A stretch of DNA of 64,000 nucleotides. It comes from Cinnamomum chago. Its lineage: Eukaryota > Streptophyta > Magnoliopsida > Laurales > Lauraceae. Below the pieces are notes generated by a model, which did not search any database, was not told the DNA's origin, and saw only the letters and a list, made by a program, of their open reading frames with translations. Positions 21,451 to 36,700 of this stretch are shown one piece after another (position 1 is the stretch's first letter; each line of letters begins with the position of its first letter). The stretch spans positions 56,230,501 to 56,294,500 of the forward strand of contig CP142457.1 in NCBI GenBank assembly GCA_038049695.1, given 5' to 3'. Both the position numbers and the translations under genes were made by a program.

Positions 21451-24400
21451 GGCCAACCTCATCGATCCAGTCCGGACTTGACCACTTTCCATCTATAGGA
21501 TAGGCATATCTCATTCAGCGAAAAGGCTTCTCATGGTCTGATTCAGCCCGAGCCTAACCTGTGTCTAGCCTGCATTGGACTACATTGGGCTCCGACTTAG
21601 GCTTGTGGTCTTACCTGTGGAGGGGGGCGGGGGGGGGTGCGCTTTATCATCTATATTGGAGTTTGAGGGCCGTTTAGGCGGCCTTTCACAAACTCTAAGG
21701 GGAGTTTTTCATTAAAATCATCTAGAAACAAAAGGCAAACTTTTTGAAGACTTTGTATTGATGTTGTTATTAAAAAAACAAAATTGGACTGCTATTTATC
21801 GATTATCTTTGCAGCCAACATATGTATATCTATATATATAGTAAGGCTTTTCTAAGATGTAGCTTATGTTATCCTAAGCTGAATTAACGGTAACGGTCTC
21901 ACAAATCAAAGTCGACAATCTCTGTTCTTGGCACGATGGAACTCGAAAATCCAGTTTGGATTTATCGTGATTTTGGAGACGATGACTTGAGACAGTTTAC
22001 GATGGAGATGATTTCACAAACGATTTCAGCCTAGGATAAGATAAGCTGCAGCTTAGGAGAGCCCCTCTCCTACTTATATATATATATATTTGATTGTTCA
22101 TTTAGGTTTGATTGTTTGACCTTTTCTTTAATATTATATTTATTATTTTAGCCCATGCGTTGCCTCGAGTCTTTACTGGTCTAAAAGCGAGAATGAGACC
22201 CATGAAGATTGAGTATGACTCATGTCAGAAGTAAGTGTTTAAGTGTCTAATGGCTGTGCACATCCTAAACTTGATTTGCATGGAGATGTTCACGAAATTT
22301 CCAAACTAAACATATCTTTGGTTCTATGAAATACTTGATTCTTAAACGGGTTTATGCAGGGGGAAAAATCATTACCATTAGAAACCGGAGAACCTAATAT
22401 CTGCGTTTGAGAACATACTTGAAACCGACAAAATCTTGATTGCAACGAAAGAATTTCAAAAAATGACTACATTTATAATATGGGTTGGATTGGTTAGGTA
22501 CTTCAATGCAAGACCACTACATTGAGAATCAGGAGAGATTTGGATTTACTTACTTACCTTCCAAAATAGAAAAATAATAAAATAAGATATTTTTCTTGGT
22601 AGAGAGGATTTCTATTTCATAATATATATAGTTTATATCCTACAGCAGTGATATTAGGTCCTCTCCCTAATATGATATGAGATCTAAAGTATTCTGAGTG
22701 GGCCCCATAGATATTCTCTGTGCGCGATCGTATGGCTTATAAGCCATGTGGATGGAAAAAAATGTCCAATGGGGCAACATGTTATTCAATCTCTCACCCA
22801 ATAGTAAATGTATATGGCGTCCAAGATGGTCTATACTTGGATTTTTTTGGATTCGAGTCCTTTGGGTAATTAAGGAGGGGTCCAAAGTATTGTGGACAAC
22901 CTCCGTTATTAAATATACATATATATATAGGTTTATTCTTTTATTTTATTTTTGTTCATGTTGTTTTATACATTACTTTTCCCTATTAAAAGAAAAGATT
23001 TTCTTTATTTATTTCTCTATTTTTTTTTTTCATAAGCGCGAACTTTTGGGACGACCCAAGCAATTTTTAAAAAAAATTGATTCTTTTATTAATTTTCTTT
23101 ATCTAATAATGAAGATTTAAGAAAATATTAAATATAAGTATGTCTCTAGTTCAATGTTAGAGGAAATGGAAAGGCTTGCTTGGAATGTAGTTGGATATGG
23201 GCACTCACGCAGCTTTCCCGCTACATGCATCAGCGGTAAGTTAGCATTTGCCAGATTTCCTCCTCTCGCAGAGGAGGAAATCTGGAAGTTGAAGCTTTAC
23301 CGCCGATAAGTACAGCGGTAAAGTGTAATTTTCAGGATTTCCTCCCCTCTAAGCGGAGGAAAACCTGTAAACGAATTCTTATCATATTTTGCCTTTTTAA
23401 AATCTTAGTTGGGTCGTTGGTCCGGGGTTTGGCCCAAACAATGTGGGATGGGCATGTTTAATTAACGTTTAAACGCAATACTATCAAATCACATAGTGAA
23501 TCACTCTTTTGGTCAATTTACTTTACCGGTGAAGTAATGTGATTGGTTAAATACAAAGAGAGAGCAAGAGTGAATGTTTGAAAAAATCAGAAGGCGAAAG
23601 TGTAGCTCTTTGACTATTTATTTTAAGAAGAGTTTTTTTTGTAAGGGTGATCGTAGACAAGGCCGGCCCGCATTGGTTCGGCGATGTGGTTTAGGTTATA
23701 ATAGATGGGCCGTGCTTAGAGTTTTTTTATTTGGACTCGGTCGTTGAGATTTGGAATCTTTGCCCGGCCCAAATATACATATATAATTGTAAACGAGGGA
23801 CTAGTAATGCGGAGACTCAAACCCATGACCTCTCATATAGGGTGATATGACAAGGCTAGTTGAGCTACAACCTAGGACGTCAAATGAATTTTTTTTTCTT
23901 TTTTCGTTATTATATAAGTTAAACTCAGGATATGCTAGTGCTTCATCATTTACAGGCGGGCCGGTCTTGGGCAAGCAATTTCTGGCCCGACCTGGGCCTG
24001 AGCCAGGGTCAAGTTTCTAATTTAGAAGTCGGGCCGGGCATGGATGTTCCTCGGCCCAGCCCACCCCGTCCCATGTACAACCCAAGTTGTTGTTGTTGCT
24101 TTTTTTTTTTTTTTTTGTCATTTAGTGGCTTGAGAGTGTCTCTTTCTAACTTTTTCGTTTTTTTTTTTGAAGGAAGATGTATTTTTGGAATTTAGTATCG
24201 TTTGATGTGATCCGCTTCTTTTTATTGTCTCTTGAATTAACCCTTTACTCTACGTCACTGGTAAAGTAAGTTACCAAATAGGAAATAGTTAGTGAGAGAG
24301 AAGTGAATACATAGGGTGGGGTCCACACTTGATTAAATCCTACTGCAAAAGATCAATATCATTTCGGCTTTTGGGTTCGAATCCTTAGACATGAAAAGTG

Positions 24401-24516
24401 ATTTTCATTATCGAATAGGTAGGGGGAATGGGCTCTCTAAAACCAAGCAGAAGATGAAATCAATATGAAGAATTGATACGGTACGTGCCTGCGTACCTCA
24501 ATTTAGGTTGAGTATG
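21451..24516 (+). repeat. Satellite monomer copy 8
   Basis: Full copy, 3,066 bases, (TA)7, G-tract of 9. It has a private GGCTTGTGG (CG to TG) near 21604. The extra T near 23027 is shared with copy 6. Hairpin 23251-23285; SINE A box 23856-23867. Confidence 0.97.
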
Positions 24517-27500
24517 GGCCAACCTCATCGATCCAGTCCGGACTTGACCACTTTCCATCTATAGGATAGGCATATCTCATTCAGCGAAAAGGCTTCTCAT
24601 GGTCTGATTCAGCCCGAGCCTAACCTGTGTCTAGCCTGCATTGGACTACATTGGGCTCCGACTTAGGCTCGTGGTCTTACCTGTGGAGGGGGGCGGGGGG
24701 GGTGCGCTTTATCATCTATATTGGAGTTTGAGGGCCGTTTAGGCGGCCTTTCACAAACTCTAAGGGGAGTTTTTCATTAAAATCATCTAGAAACAAAAGG
24801 CAAACTTTTTGAAGACTTTGTATTGATGTTGTTATTAAAAAAACAAAATTGGACTGCTATTTATCGATTATCTTTGCAGCCAACATATGTATATCTATAT
24901 ATATAGTAAGGCTTTTCTAAGATGTAGCTTATGTTATCCTAAGCTGAATTAACGGTAACGGTCTCACAAATCAAAGTCGACAATCTCTGTTCTTGGCACG
25001 ATGGAACTCGAAAATCCAGTTTGGATTTATCGTGATTTTGGAGACGATGACTTGAGACAGTTTACGATGGAGATGATTTCACAAACGATTTCAGCCTAGG
25101 ATAAGATAAGCTGCAGCTTAGGAGAGCCCCTCTCCTACTTATATATATATATATTTGATTGTTCATTTAGGTTTGATTGTTTGACCTTTTCTTTAATATT
25201 ATATTTATTATTTTAGCCCATGCGTTGCCTCGAGTCTTTACTGGTCTAAAAGCGAGAATGAGACCCATGAAGATTGAGTATGACTCATGTCAGAAGTAAG
25301 TGTTTAAGTGTCTAATGGCTGTGCACATCCTAAACTTGATTTGCATGGAGATGTTCACGAAATTTCCAAACTAAACATATCTTTGGTTCTATGAAATACT
25401 TGATTCTTAAACGGGTTTATGCAGGGGGAAAAATCATTACCATTAGAAACCGGAGAACCTAATATCTGCGTTTGAGAACATACTTGAAACCGACAAAATC
25501 TTGATTGCAACGAAAGAATTTCAAAAAATGACTACATTTATAATATGGGTTGGATTGGTTAGGTACTTCAATGCAAGACCACTACATTGAGAATCAGGAG
25601 AGATTTGGATTTACTTACTTACCTTCCAAAATAGAAAAATAATAAAATAAGATATTTTTCTTGGTAGAGAGGATTTCTATTTCATAATATATATAGTTTA
25701 TATCCTACAGCAGTGATATTAGGTCCTCTCCCTAATATGATATGAGATCTAAAGTATTCTGAGTGGGCCCCATAGATATTCTCTGTGCGCGATCGTATGG
25801 CTTATAAGCCATGTGGATGGAAAAAAATGTCCAATGGGGCAACATGTTATTCAATCTCTCACCCAATAGTAAATGTATATGGCGTCCAAGATGGTCTATA
25901 CTTGGATTTTTTTGGATTCGAGTCCTTTGGGTAATTAAGGAGGGGTCCAAAGTATTGTGGACAACCTCCGTTATTAAATATACATATATATATAGGTTTA
26001 TTCTTTTATTTTATTTTTGTTCATGTTGTTTTATACATTACTTTTCCCTATTAAAAGAAAAGATTTTCTTTATTTATTTCTCTATTTTTTTTTTCATAAG
26101 CGCGATCTTTTGGGACGACCCAAGCAATTTTTAAAAAAAATTGATTCTTTTATTAATTTTCTTTATCTAATAATGAAGATTTAAGAAAATATTAAATATA
26201 AGTATGTCTCTCGTTCAATGTTAAAGGAAATGGAAAGGCTTGCTTGGAATGTAGTTGGATATGGGCACTCACGCAGCTTTCCCGCTACATGCATCAGCGG
26301 TAAGTTAGCATTTGCCAGATTTCCTCCTCTCGCAGAGGAGGAAATCTGGAAGTTGAAGCTTTACCGCCGATAAGTACAGCGGTAAAGTGTAATTTTCAGG
26401 ATTTCCTCCCCTCTAAGCGGAGGAAAACCTGTAAACGAATTCTTATCATATTTTGCCTTTTTAAAATCTTAGTTGGGTCGTTGGTCCGGGGTTTGGCCCA
26501 AACAATGTGGGATGGGCATGTTTAATTAACGTTTAAACGCAATACTATCAAATCACATAGTGAATCACTCTTTTGGTCAATTTACTTTACCGGTGAAGTA
26601 AAGTGATTGGTTAAATACAAAGAGAGAGCAAGAGTGAATGTTTGAAAAAATCAAAAGGCGAAAGTGTAGCTCTTTGACTATTTATTTTAAGAAGAGTTTT
26701 TTTTGTAAGGGTGATCGTAGACAAGGCCGGCCCGCATTGGTTCGGCGATGTGGTTTAGGTTATAATAGATGGGCCGTGCTTAGAGTTTTTTTATTTGGAC
26801 TCGGTCGTTGAGATTTGGAATCTTTGCCCGGCCCAAATATACATATATAATTGTAAACGAGGGACTAGTAATGCGGAGACTCAAACCCATGACCTCTCAT
26901 ATAGGGTGATATGACAAGGCTAGTTGAGCTACAACCTAGGACGTCAAATGAATTTTTTTTTTCTTTTTTCGTTATTATATAAGTTAAACTCAGGATATGC
27001 TAGTGCTTCATCATTTACAGGCGGGCCGGTCTTGGGCAAGCAATTTCTGGCCCGACCTGGGCCTGAGCCAGGGTCAAGTTTCTAATTTAGAAGTCGGGCC
27101 GGGCATGGATGTTCCTCGGCCCAGCCCACCCCGTCCCATGTACAACCCAAGTTGTTGTTGTTGCTTTTTTTTTTTTTGTCATTTAGTGGCTTGAGAGTGT
27201 CTCTTTCTAACTTTTTCGTTTTTTTTTTTTGAAGGAAGATGTATTTTTGGAATTTAGTATCGTTTGATGTGATCCGCTTCTTTTTATTGTCTCTTGAATT
27301 AACCCTTTACTCTACGTCACTGGTAAAGTAAGTTACCAAATAGGAAATAGTTAGTGAGAGAGAAGTGAATACATAGGGTGGGGTCCACACTTGATTAAAT
27401 CCTACTGCAAAAGATCAATATCATTTCGGCTTTTGGGTTCGAATCCTTAGACATGAAAAGTGATTTTCATTATCGAATAGGTAGGGGGAATGGGCTCTCT

Positions 27501-27578
27501 AAAACCAAGCAGAAGATGAAATCAATATGAAGAATTGATACGGTACGTGCCTGCGTACCTCAATTTAGGTTGAGTATG
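24517..27578 (+). repeat. Satellite monomer copy 9
   Basis: Full copy, 3,062 bases, (TA)7, G-tract of 8. It carries the same GCGCGATC / CTCTCGTTC / GTTAAAGG / ATCAAAAGG haplotype as copy 5, four monomers away. Hairpin 26315-26349; SINE A box 26920-26931. Confidence 0.97.
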
Positions 27579-30500
27579 GGCCAACCTCATCGATCCAGTC
27601 CGGACTTGACCACTTTCCATCTATAGGATAGGCATATCTCATTCAGCGAAAAGGCTCCTCATGGTCTGATTCAGCCCGAGCCTAACCTGTGTCTAGCCTG
27701 CATTGGACTACATTGGGCTCCGACTTAGGCTCGTGGTCTTACCTGTGGAGGGGGGCGGGGGGGGTGCGCTTTATCATCTATATTGGAGTTTGAGGGCCGT
27801 TTAGGCGGCCTTTCACAAACTCTAAGGGGAGTTTTTCATTAAAATCATCTAGAAACAAAAGGCAAACTTTTTGAAGACTTTGTATTGATGTTGTTATTAA
27901 AAAAACAAAATTGGACTGCTATTTATCGATTATCTTTGCAGCCAACATATGTATATCTATATATATAGTAAGGCTTTTCTAAGATGTAGCTTATGTTATC
28001 CTAAGCTGAATTAACGGTAACGGTCTCACAAATCAAAGTCGACAATCTCTGTTCTTGGCACGATGGAACTCGAAAATCCAGTTTGGATTTATCGTGATTT
28101 TGGAGACGATGACTTGAGACAGTTTACGATGGAGATGATTTCACAAACGATTTCAGCCTAGGATAAGATAAGCTGCAGCTTAGGAGAGCCCCTCTCCTAC
28201 TTATATATATATATATTTGATTGTTCATTTAGGTTTGATTGTTTGACCTTTTCTTTAATATTATATTTATTATTTTAGCCCATGCGTTGCCTCGAGTCTT
28301 TACTGGTCTAAAAGCGAGAATGAGACCCATGAAGATTGAGTATGACTCATGTCAGAAGTAAGTGTTTAAGTGTCTAATGGCTGTGCACATCCTAAACTTG
28401 ATTTGCATGGAGATGTTCACGAAATTTCCAAACTAAACATATCTTTGGTTCTATGAAATACTTGATTCTTAAACGGGTTTATGCAGGGGGAAAAATCATT
28501 ACCATTAGAAACCGGAGAACCTAATATCTGCGTTTGAGAACATACTTGAAACCGACAAAATCTTGATTGCAACGAAAGAATTTCAAAAAATGACTACATT
28601 TATAATATGGGTTGGATTGGTTAGGTACTTCAATGCAAGACCACTACATTGAGAATCAGGAGAGATTTGGATTTACTTACTTACCTTCCAAAATAGAAAA
28701 ATAATAAAATAAGATATTTTTCTTGGTAGAGAGGATTTCTATTTCATAATATATATAGTTTATATCCTACAGCAGTGATATTAGGTCCTCTCCCTAATAT
28801 GATATGAGATCTAAAGTATTCTGAGTGGGCCCCATAGATATTCTCTGTGCGCGATCGTATGGCTTATAAGCCATGTGGATGGAAAAAAATGTCCAATGGG
28901 GCAACATGTTATTCAATCTCTCACCCAATAGTAAATGTATATGGCGTCCAAGATGGTCTATACTTGGATTTTTTTGGATTCGAGTCCTTTGGGTAATTAA
29001 GGAGGGGTCCAAAGTATTGTGGACAACCTCCGTTATTAAATATACATATATATATAGGTTTATTCTTTTATTTTATTTTTGTTCATGTTGTTTTATACAT
29101 TACTTTTCCCTATTAAAAGAAAAGATTTTCTTTATTTATTTCTCTATTTTTTTTTTCATAAGCGCGATCTTTTGGGACGACCCAAGCAATTTTTAAAAAA
29201 AATTGATTCTTTTATTAATTTTCTTTATCTAATAATGAAGATTTAAGAAAATATTAAATATAAGTATGTCTCTCGTTCAATGTTAAAGGAAATGGAAAGG
29301 CTTGCTTGGAATGTAGTTGGATATGGGCACTCACGCAGCTTTCCCGCTACATGCATCAGCGGTAAGTTAGCATTTGCCAGATTTCCTCCTCTCGCAGAGG
29401 AGGAAATCTGGAAGTTGAAGCTTTACCGCCGATAAGTACAGCGGTAAAGTGTAATTTTCAGGATTTCCTCCCCTCTAAGCGGAGGAAAACCTGTAAACGA
29501 ATTCTTATCATATTTTGCCTTTTTAAAATCTTAGTTGGGTCGTTGGTCCGGGGTTTGGCCCAAACAATGTGGGATGGGCATGTTTAATTAACGTTTAAAC
29601 GCAATACTATCAAATCACATAGTGAATCACTCTTTTGGTCAATTTACTTTACCGGTGAAGTAAAGTGATTGGTTAAATACAAAGAGAGAGCAAGAGTGAA
29701 TGTTTGAAAAAATCAGAAGGCGAAAGTGTAGCTCTTTGACTATTTATTTTAAGAAGAGTTTTTTTTGTAAGGGTGATCGTAGACAAGGCCGGCCCGCATT
29801 GGTTCGGCGATGTGGTTTAGGTTATAATAGATGGGCCGTGCTTAGAGTTTTTTTATTTGGACTCGGTCGTTGAGATTTGGAATCTTTGCCCGGCCCAAAT
29901 ATACATATATAATTGTAAACGAGGGACTAGTAATGCGGAGACTCAAACCCATGACCTCTCATATAGGGTGATATGACAAGGCTAGTTGAGCTACAACCTA
30001 GGACGTCAAATGAATTTTTTTTTTCTTTTTTCGTTATTATATAAGTTAAACTCAGGATATGCTAGTGCTTCATCATTTACAGGCGGGCCGGTCTTGGGCA
30101 AGCAATTTCTGGCCCGACCTGGGCCTGAGCCAGGGTCAAGTTTCTAATTTAGAAGTCGGGCCGGGCATGGATGTTCCTCGGCCCAGCCCACCCCGTCCCA
30201 TGTACAACCCAAGTTGTTGTTGTTGCTTTTTTTTTTTTTTTGTCATTTAGTGGCTTGAGAGTGTCTCTTTCTAACTTTTTCGTTTTTTTTTTTTGAAGGA
30301 AGATGTATTTTTGGAATTTAGTATCGTTTGATGTGATCCGCTTCTTTTTATTGTCTCTTGAATTAACCCTTTACTCTACGTCACTGGTAAAGTAAGTTAC
30401 CAAATAGGAAATAGTTAGTGAGAGAGAAGTGAATACATAGGGTGGGGTCCACACTTGATTAAATCCTACTGCAAAAGATCAATATCATTTCGGCTTTTGG

Positions 30501-30642
30501 GTTCGAATCCTTAGACATGAAAAGTGATTTTCATTATCGAATAGGTAGGGGGAATGGGCTCTCTAAAACCAAGCAGAAGATGAAATCAATATGAAGAATT
30601 GATACGGTACGTGCCTGCGTACCTCAATTTAGGTTGAGTATG
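27579..30642 (+). repeat. Satellite monomer copy 10
   Basis: Full copy, 3,064 bases, (TA)7, G-tract of 8. It combines AAGGCTCCTC (shared with copy 6) with the GCGCGATC / CTCTCGTTC / GTTAAAGG haplotype (shared with copies 5 and 9), but has the common ATCAGAAGG. This makes it a mosaic. Hairpin 29377-29411; SINE A box 29982-29993. Confidence 0.97.
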
Positions 30643-33600
30643 GGCCAACCTCATCGATCCAGTCCGGACTTGACCACTTTCCATCTATAGGATAGGCATA
30701 TCTCATTCAGCGAAAAGGCTTCTCATGGTCTGATTCAGCCCGAGCCTAACCTGTGTCTAGCCTGCATTGGACTACATTGGGCTCCGACTTAGGCTCGTGG
30801 TCTTACCTGTGGAGGGGGGCGGGGGGGGTGCGCTTTATCATCTATATTGGAGTTTGAGGGCCGTTTAGGCGGCCTTTCACAAACTCTAAGGGGAGTTTTT
30901 CATTAAAATCATCTAGAAACAAAAGGCAAACTTTTTGAAGACTTTGTATTGATGTTGTTATTAAAAAAACAAAATTGGACTGCTATTTATCGATTATCTT
31001 TGCAGCCAACATATGTATATCTATATATATAGTAAGGCTTTTCTAAGATGTAGCTTATGTTATCCTAAGCTGAATTAACGGTAACGGTCTCACAAATCAA
31101 AGTCGACAATCTCTGTTCTTGGCACGATGGAACTCGAAAATCCAGTTTGGATTTATCGTGATTTTGGAGACGATGACTTGAGACAGTTTACGATGGAGAT
31201 GATTTCACAAACGATTTCAGCCTAGGATAAGATAAGCTGCAGCTTAGGAGAGCCCCTCTCCTACTTATATATATATATATATATATTTGATTGTTCATTT
31301 AGGTTTGATTGTTTGACCTTTTCTTTAATATTATATTTATTATTTTAGCCCATGCGTTGCCTCGAGTCTTTACTGGTCTAAAAGCGAGAATGAGACCCAT
31401 GAAGATTGAGTATGACTCATGTCAGAAGTAAGTGTTTAAGTGTCTAATGGCTGTGCACATCCTAAACTTGATTTGCATGGAGATGTTCACGAAATTTCCA
31501 AACTAAACATATCTTTGGTTCTATGAAATACTTGATTCTTAAACGGGTTTATGCAGGGGGAAAAATCATTACCATTAGAAACCGGAGAACCTAATATCTG
31601 CGTTTGAGAACATACTTGAAACCGACAAAATCTTGATTGCAACGAAAGAATTTCAAAAAATGACTACATTTATAATATGGGTTGGATTGGTTAGGTACTT
31701 CAATGCAAGACCACTACATTGAGAATCAGGAGAGATTTGGATTTACTTACTTACCTTCCAAAATAGAAAAATAATAAAATAAGATATTTTTCTTGGTAGA
31801 GAGGATTTCTATTTCATAATATATATAGTTTATATCCTACAGCAGTGATATTAGGTCCTCTCCCTAATATGATATGAGATCTAAAGTATTCTGAGTGGGC
31901 CCCATAGATATTCTCTGTGCGCGATCGTATGGCTTATAAGCCACGTGGATGGAAAAAAATGTCCAATGGGGCAACATGTTATTCAATCTCTCACCCAATA
32001 GTAAATGTATATGGCGTCCAAGATGGTCTATACTTGGATTTTTTTGGATTCGAGTCCTTTGGGTAATTAAGGAGGGGTCCAAAGTATTGTGGACAACCTC
32101 CGTTATTAAATATACATATATATATAGGTTTATTCTTTTATTTTATTTTTGTTCATGTTGTTTTATACATTACTTTTCCCTATTAAAAGAAAAGATTTTC
32201 TTTATTTATTTCTCTATTTTTTTTTTTCATAAGCGCGAACTTTTGGGACGACCCAAGCAATTTTTTAAAAAAATTGATTCTTTTATTAATTTTCTTTATC
32301 TAATAATGAAGATTTAAGAAAATATTAAATATAAGTATGTCTCTAGTTCAATGTTAGAGGAAATGGAAAGGCTTGCTTGGAATGTAGTTGGATATGGGCA
32401 CTCACGCAGCTTTCCCGCTACATGCATCAGCGGTAAGTTAGCATTTGCCAGATTTCCTCCTCTCGCAGAGGAGGAAATCTGGAAGTTGAAGCTTTACCGC
32501 CGATAAGTACAGCGGTAAAGTGTAATTTTCAGGATTTCCTCCCCTCTAAGCGGAGGAAAACCTGTAAACGAATTCTTATCATATTTTGCCTTTTTAAAAT
32601 CTTAGTTGGGTCGTTGGTCCGGGGTTTGGCCCAAACAATGTGGGATGGGCATGTTTAATTAACGTTTAAACGTAATACTATCAAATCACATCGTGAATCA
32701 CTCTTTTGGTCAATTTACTTTACCGGTGAAGTAAAGTGATTGGTTAAATACAAAGAGAGAGCAAGAGTGAATGTTTGAAAAAATCAGAAGGCGAAAGTGT
32801 AGCTCTTTGACTATTTATTTTAAGAAGAGTTTTTTTTGTAAGGGTGATCGTAGACAAGGCCGGCCCGCATTGGTTCGGCGATGTGGTTTAGGTTATAATA
32901 GATGGGCCGTGCTTAGAGTTTTTTTATTTGGACTCGGTCGTTGAGATTTGGAATCTTTGCCCGGCCCAAATATACATATATAATTGTAAACGAGGGACTA
33001 GTAATGCGGAGACTCAAACCCATGACCTCTCATATAGGGTGATATGACAAGGCTAGTTGAGCTACAACCTAGGACGTCAAATGAATTTTTTTTTCTTTTT
33101 TCGTTATTATATAAGTTAAACTCAGGATATGCTAGTGCTTCATCATTTACAGGCGGGCCGGTCTTGGGCAAGCAATTTCTGGCCCGACCTGGGCCTGAGC
33201 CAGGGTCAAGTTTCTAATTTAGAAGTCGGGCCGGGCATGGATGTTCCTCGGCCCAGCCCACCCCGTCCCATGTACAACCCAAGTTGTTGTTGTTGCTTCT
33301 TTTTTTTTTGTCATTTAGTGGCTTGAGAGTGTCTCTTTCTAACTTTTTCGTTTTTTTTTTTGAAGGAAGATGTATTTTTGGAATTTAGTATCGTTTGATG
33401 TGATCCGCTTCTTTTTATTGTCTCTTGAATTAACCCTTTACTCTACGTCACTGGTAAAGTAAGTTACCAAATAGGAAATAGTTAGTGAGAGAGAAGTGAA
33501 TACATAGGGTGGGGTCCACACTTGATTAAATCCTACTGCAAAAGATCAATATCATTTCGGCTTTTGGGTTCGAATCCTTAGACATGAAAAGTGATTTTCA

Positions 33601-33709
33601 TTATCGAATAGGTAGGGGGAATGGGCTCTCTAAAACCAAGCAGAAGATGAAATCAATATGAAGAATTGATACGGTACGTGCCTGCGTACCTCAATTTAGG
33701 TTGAGTATG
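30643..33709 (+). repeat. Satellite monomer copy 11
   Basis: Full copy, 3,067 bases, (TA)10, G-tract of 8. It has the CACGTG allele near 31945, the T6A7 form near 32263, and the GCTTCTTT interruption near 33298. ACATCGTGAATC near 32691 is shared only with copy 12. CGTAATAC near 32671 is private. Hairpin 32448-32482; SINE A box 33053-33064. Confidence 0.97.
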
Positions 33710-36700
33710 GGCCAACCTCATCGATCCAGTCCGGACTTGACCACTTTCCATCTATAGGATAGGCATATCTCATTCAGCGAAAAGGCTTCTCATGGTCTGA
33801 TTCAGCCCGAGCCTAACCTGTGTCTAGCCTGCATTGGACTACATTGGGCTCCGACTTAGGCTCGTGGTCTTACCTGTGGAGGGGGGCGGGGGGGTGCGCT
33901 TTATCATCTATATTGGAGTTTGAGGGCCGTTTAGGCGGCCTTTCACAAACTCTAAGGGGAGTTTTTCATTAAAATCATCTAGAAACAAAAGGCAAACTTT
34001 TTGAAGACTTTGTATTGATGTTGTTATTAAAAAAACAAAATTGGACTGCTATTTATCGATTATCTTTGCAGCCAACATATGTATATCTATATATATAGTA
34101 AGGCTTTTCTAAGATGTAGCTTATGTTATCCTAAGCTGAATTAACGGTAACGGTCTCACAAATCAAAGTCGACAATCTCTGTTCTTGGCACGATGGAACT
34201 CGAAAATCCAGTTTGGATTTATCGTGATTTTGGAGACGATGACTTGAGACAGTTTACGATGGAGATGATTTCACAAACGATTTCAGCCTAGGATAAGATA
34301 AGCTGCAGCTTAGGAGAGCCCCTCTCCTACTTATATATATATATATATATTTGATTGTTCATTTAGGTTTGATTGTTTGACCTTTTCTTTAATATTATAT
34401 TTATTATTTTAGCCCATGCGTTGCCTCGAGTCTTTACTGGTCTAAAAGCGAGAATGAGACCCATGAAGATTGAGTATGACTCATGTCAGAAGTAAGTGTT
34501 TAAGTGTCTAATGGCTGTGCACATCCTAAACTTGATTTGCATGGAGATGTTCACGAAATTTCCAAACTAAACATATCTTTGGTTCTATGAAATACTTGAT
34601 TCTTAAACGGGTTTATGCAGGGGGAAAAATCATTACCATTAGAAACCGGAGAACCTAATATCTGCGTTTGAGAACATACTTGAAACCGACAAAATCTTGA
34701 TTGCAACGAAAGAATTTCAAAAAATGACTACATTTATAATATGGGTTGGATTGGTTAGGTACTTCAATGCAAGACCACTACATTGAGAATCAGGAGAGAT
34801 TTGGATTTACTTACTTACCTTCCAAAATAGAAAAATAATAAAATAAGATATTTTTCTTGGTAGAGAGGATTTCTATTTCATAATATATATAGTTTATATC
34901 CTACAGCAGTGATATTAGGTCCTCTCCCTAATATGATATGAGATCTAAAGTATTCTGAGTGGGCCCCATAGATATTCTCTGTGCGCGATCGTATGGCTTA
35001 TAAGCCACGTGGATGGAAAAAAATGTCCAATGGGGCAACATGTTATTCAATCTCTCACCCAATAGTAAATGTATATGGCGTCCAAGATGGTCTATACTTG
35101 GATTTTTTTGGATTCGAGTCCTTTGGGTAATTAAGGAGGGGTCCAAAGTATTGTGGACAACCTCCGTTATTAAATATACATATATATATAGGTTTATTCT
35201 TTTATTTTATTTTTGTTCATGTTGTTTTATACATTACTTTTCCCTATTAAAAGAAAAGATTTTCTTTATTTATTTCTCTATTTTTTTTTTTCATAAGCGC
35301 GAACTTTTGGGACGACCCAAGCAATTTTTTAAAAAAATTGATTCTTTTATTAATTTTCTTTATCTAATAATGAAGATTTAAGAAAATATTAAATATAAGT
35401 ATGTCTCTAGTTCAATGTTAGAGGAAATGGAAAGGCTTGCTTGGAATGTAGTTGGATATGGGCACTCACGCAGCTTTCCCGCTACATGCATCAGCGGTAA
35501 GTTAGCATTTGCCAGATTTCCTCCTCTCGCAGAGGAGGAAATCTGGAAGTTGAAGCTTTACCGCCGATAAGTACAGCGGTAAAGTGTAATTTTCAGGATT
35601 TCCTCCCCTCTAAGCGGAGGAAAACCTGTAAACGAATTCTTATCATATTTTGCCTTTTTAAAATCTTAGTTGGGTCGTTGGTCCGGGGTTTGGCCCAAAC
35701 AATGTGGGATGGGCATGTTTAATTAACGGTTAAACGAATACTATCAAATCACATCGTGAATCACTCTTTTGGTCAATTTACTTTACCGGTGAAGTAAAGT
35801 GATTGGTTAAATACAAAGAGAGAGCAAGAGTGAATGTTTGAAAAAATCAGAAGGCGAAAGTGTAGCTCTTTGACTATTTATTTTAAGAAGAGTTTTTTTT
35901 GTAAGGGTGATCGTAGACAAGGCCGGCCCGCATTGGTTCGGCGATGTGGTTTAGGTTATAATAGATGGGCCGTGCTTAGAGTTTTTTTATTTGGACTCGG
36001 TCGTTGAGATTTGGAATCTTTGCCCGGCCCAAATATACATATATAATTGTAAACGAGGGACTAGTAATGCGGAGACTCAAACCCATGACCTCTCATATAG
36101 GGTGATATGACAAGGCTAGTTGAGCTACAACCTAGGACGTCAAATGATTTTTTTTTTCTTTTTTCGTTATTATATAAGTTAAACTCAGGATATGCTAGTG
36201 CTTCATCATTTACAGGCGGGCCGGTCTTGGGCAAGCAATTTCTGGCCCGACCTGGGCCTGAGCCAGGGTCAAGTTTCTAATTTAGAAGTCGGGCCGGGCA
36301 TGGATGTTCCTCGGCCCAGCCCACCCCGTCCCATGTACAACCCAAGTTGTTGTTGTTGCTTCTTTTTTTTTTGTCATTTAGTGGCTTGAGAGTGTCTCTT
36401 TCTAACTTTTTCGTTTTTTTTTTTGAAGGAAGATGTATTTTTGGAATTTAGTATCGTTTGATGTGATCCGCTTCTTTTTATTGTCTCTTGAATTAACCCT
36501 TTACTCTACGTCACTGGTAAAGTAAGTTACCAAATAGGAAATAGTTAGTGAGAGAGAAGTGAATACATAGGGTGGGGTCCACACTTGATTAAATCCTACT
36601 GCAAAAGATCAATATCATTTCGGCTTTTGGGTTCGAATCCTTAGACATGAAAAGTGATTTTCATTATCGAATAGGTAGGGGGAATGGGCTCTCTAAAACC

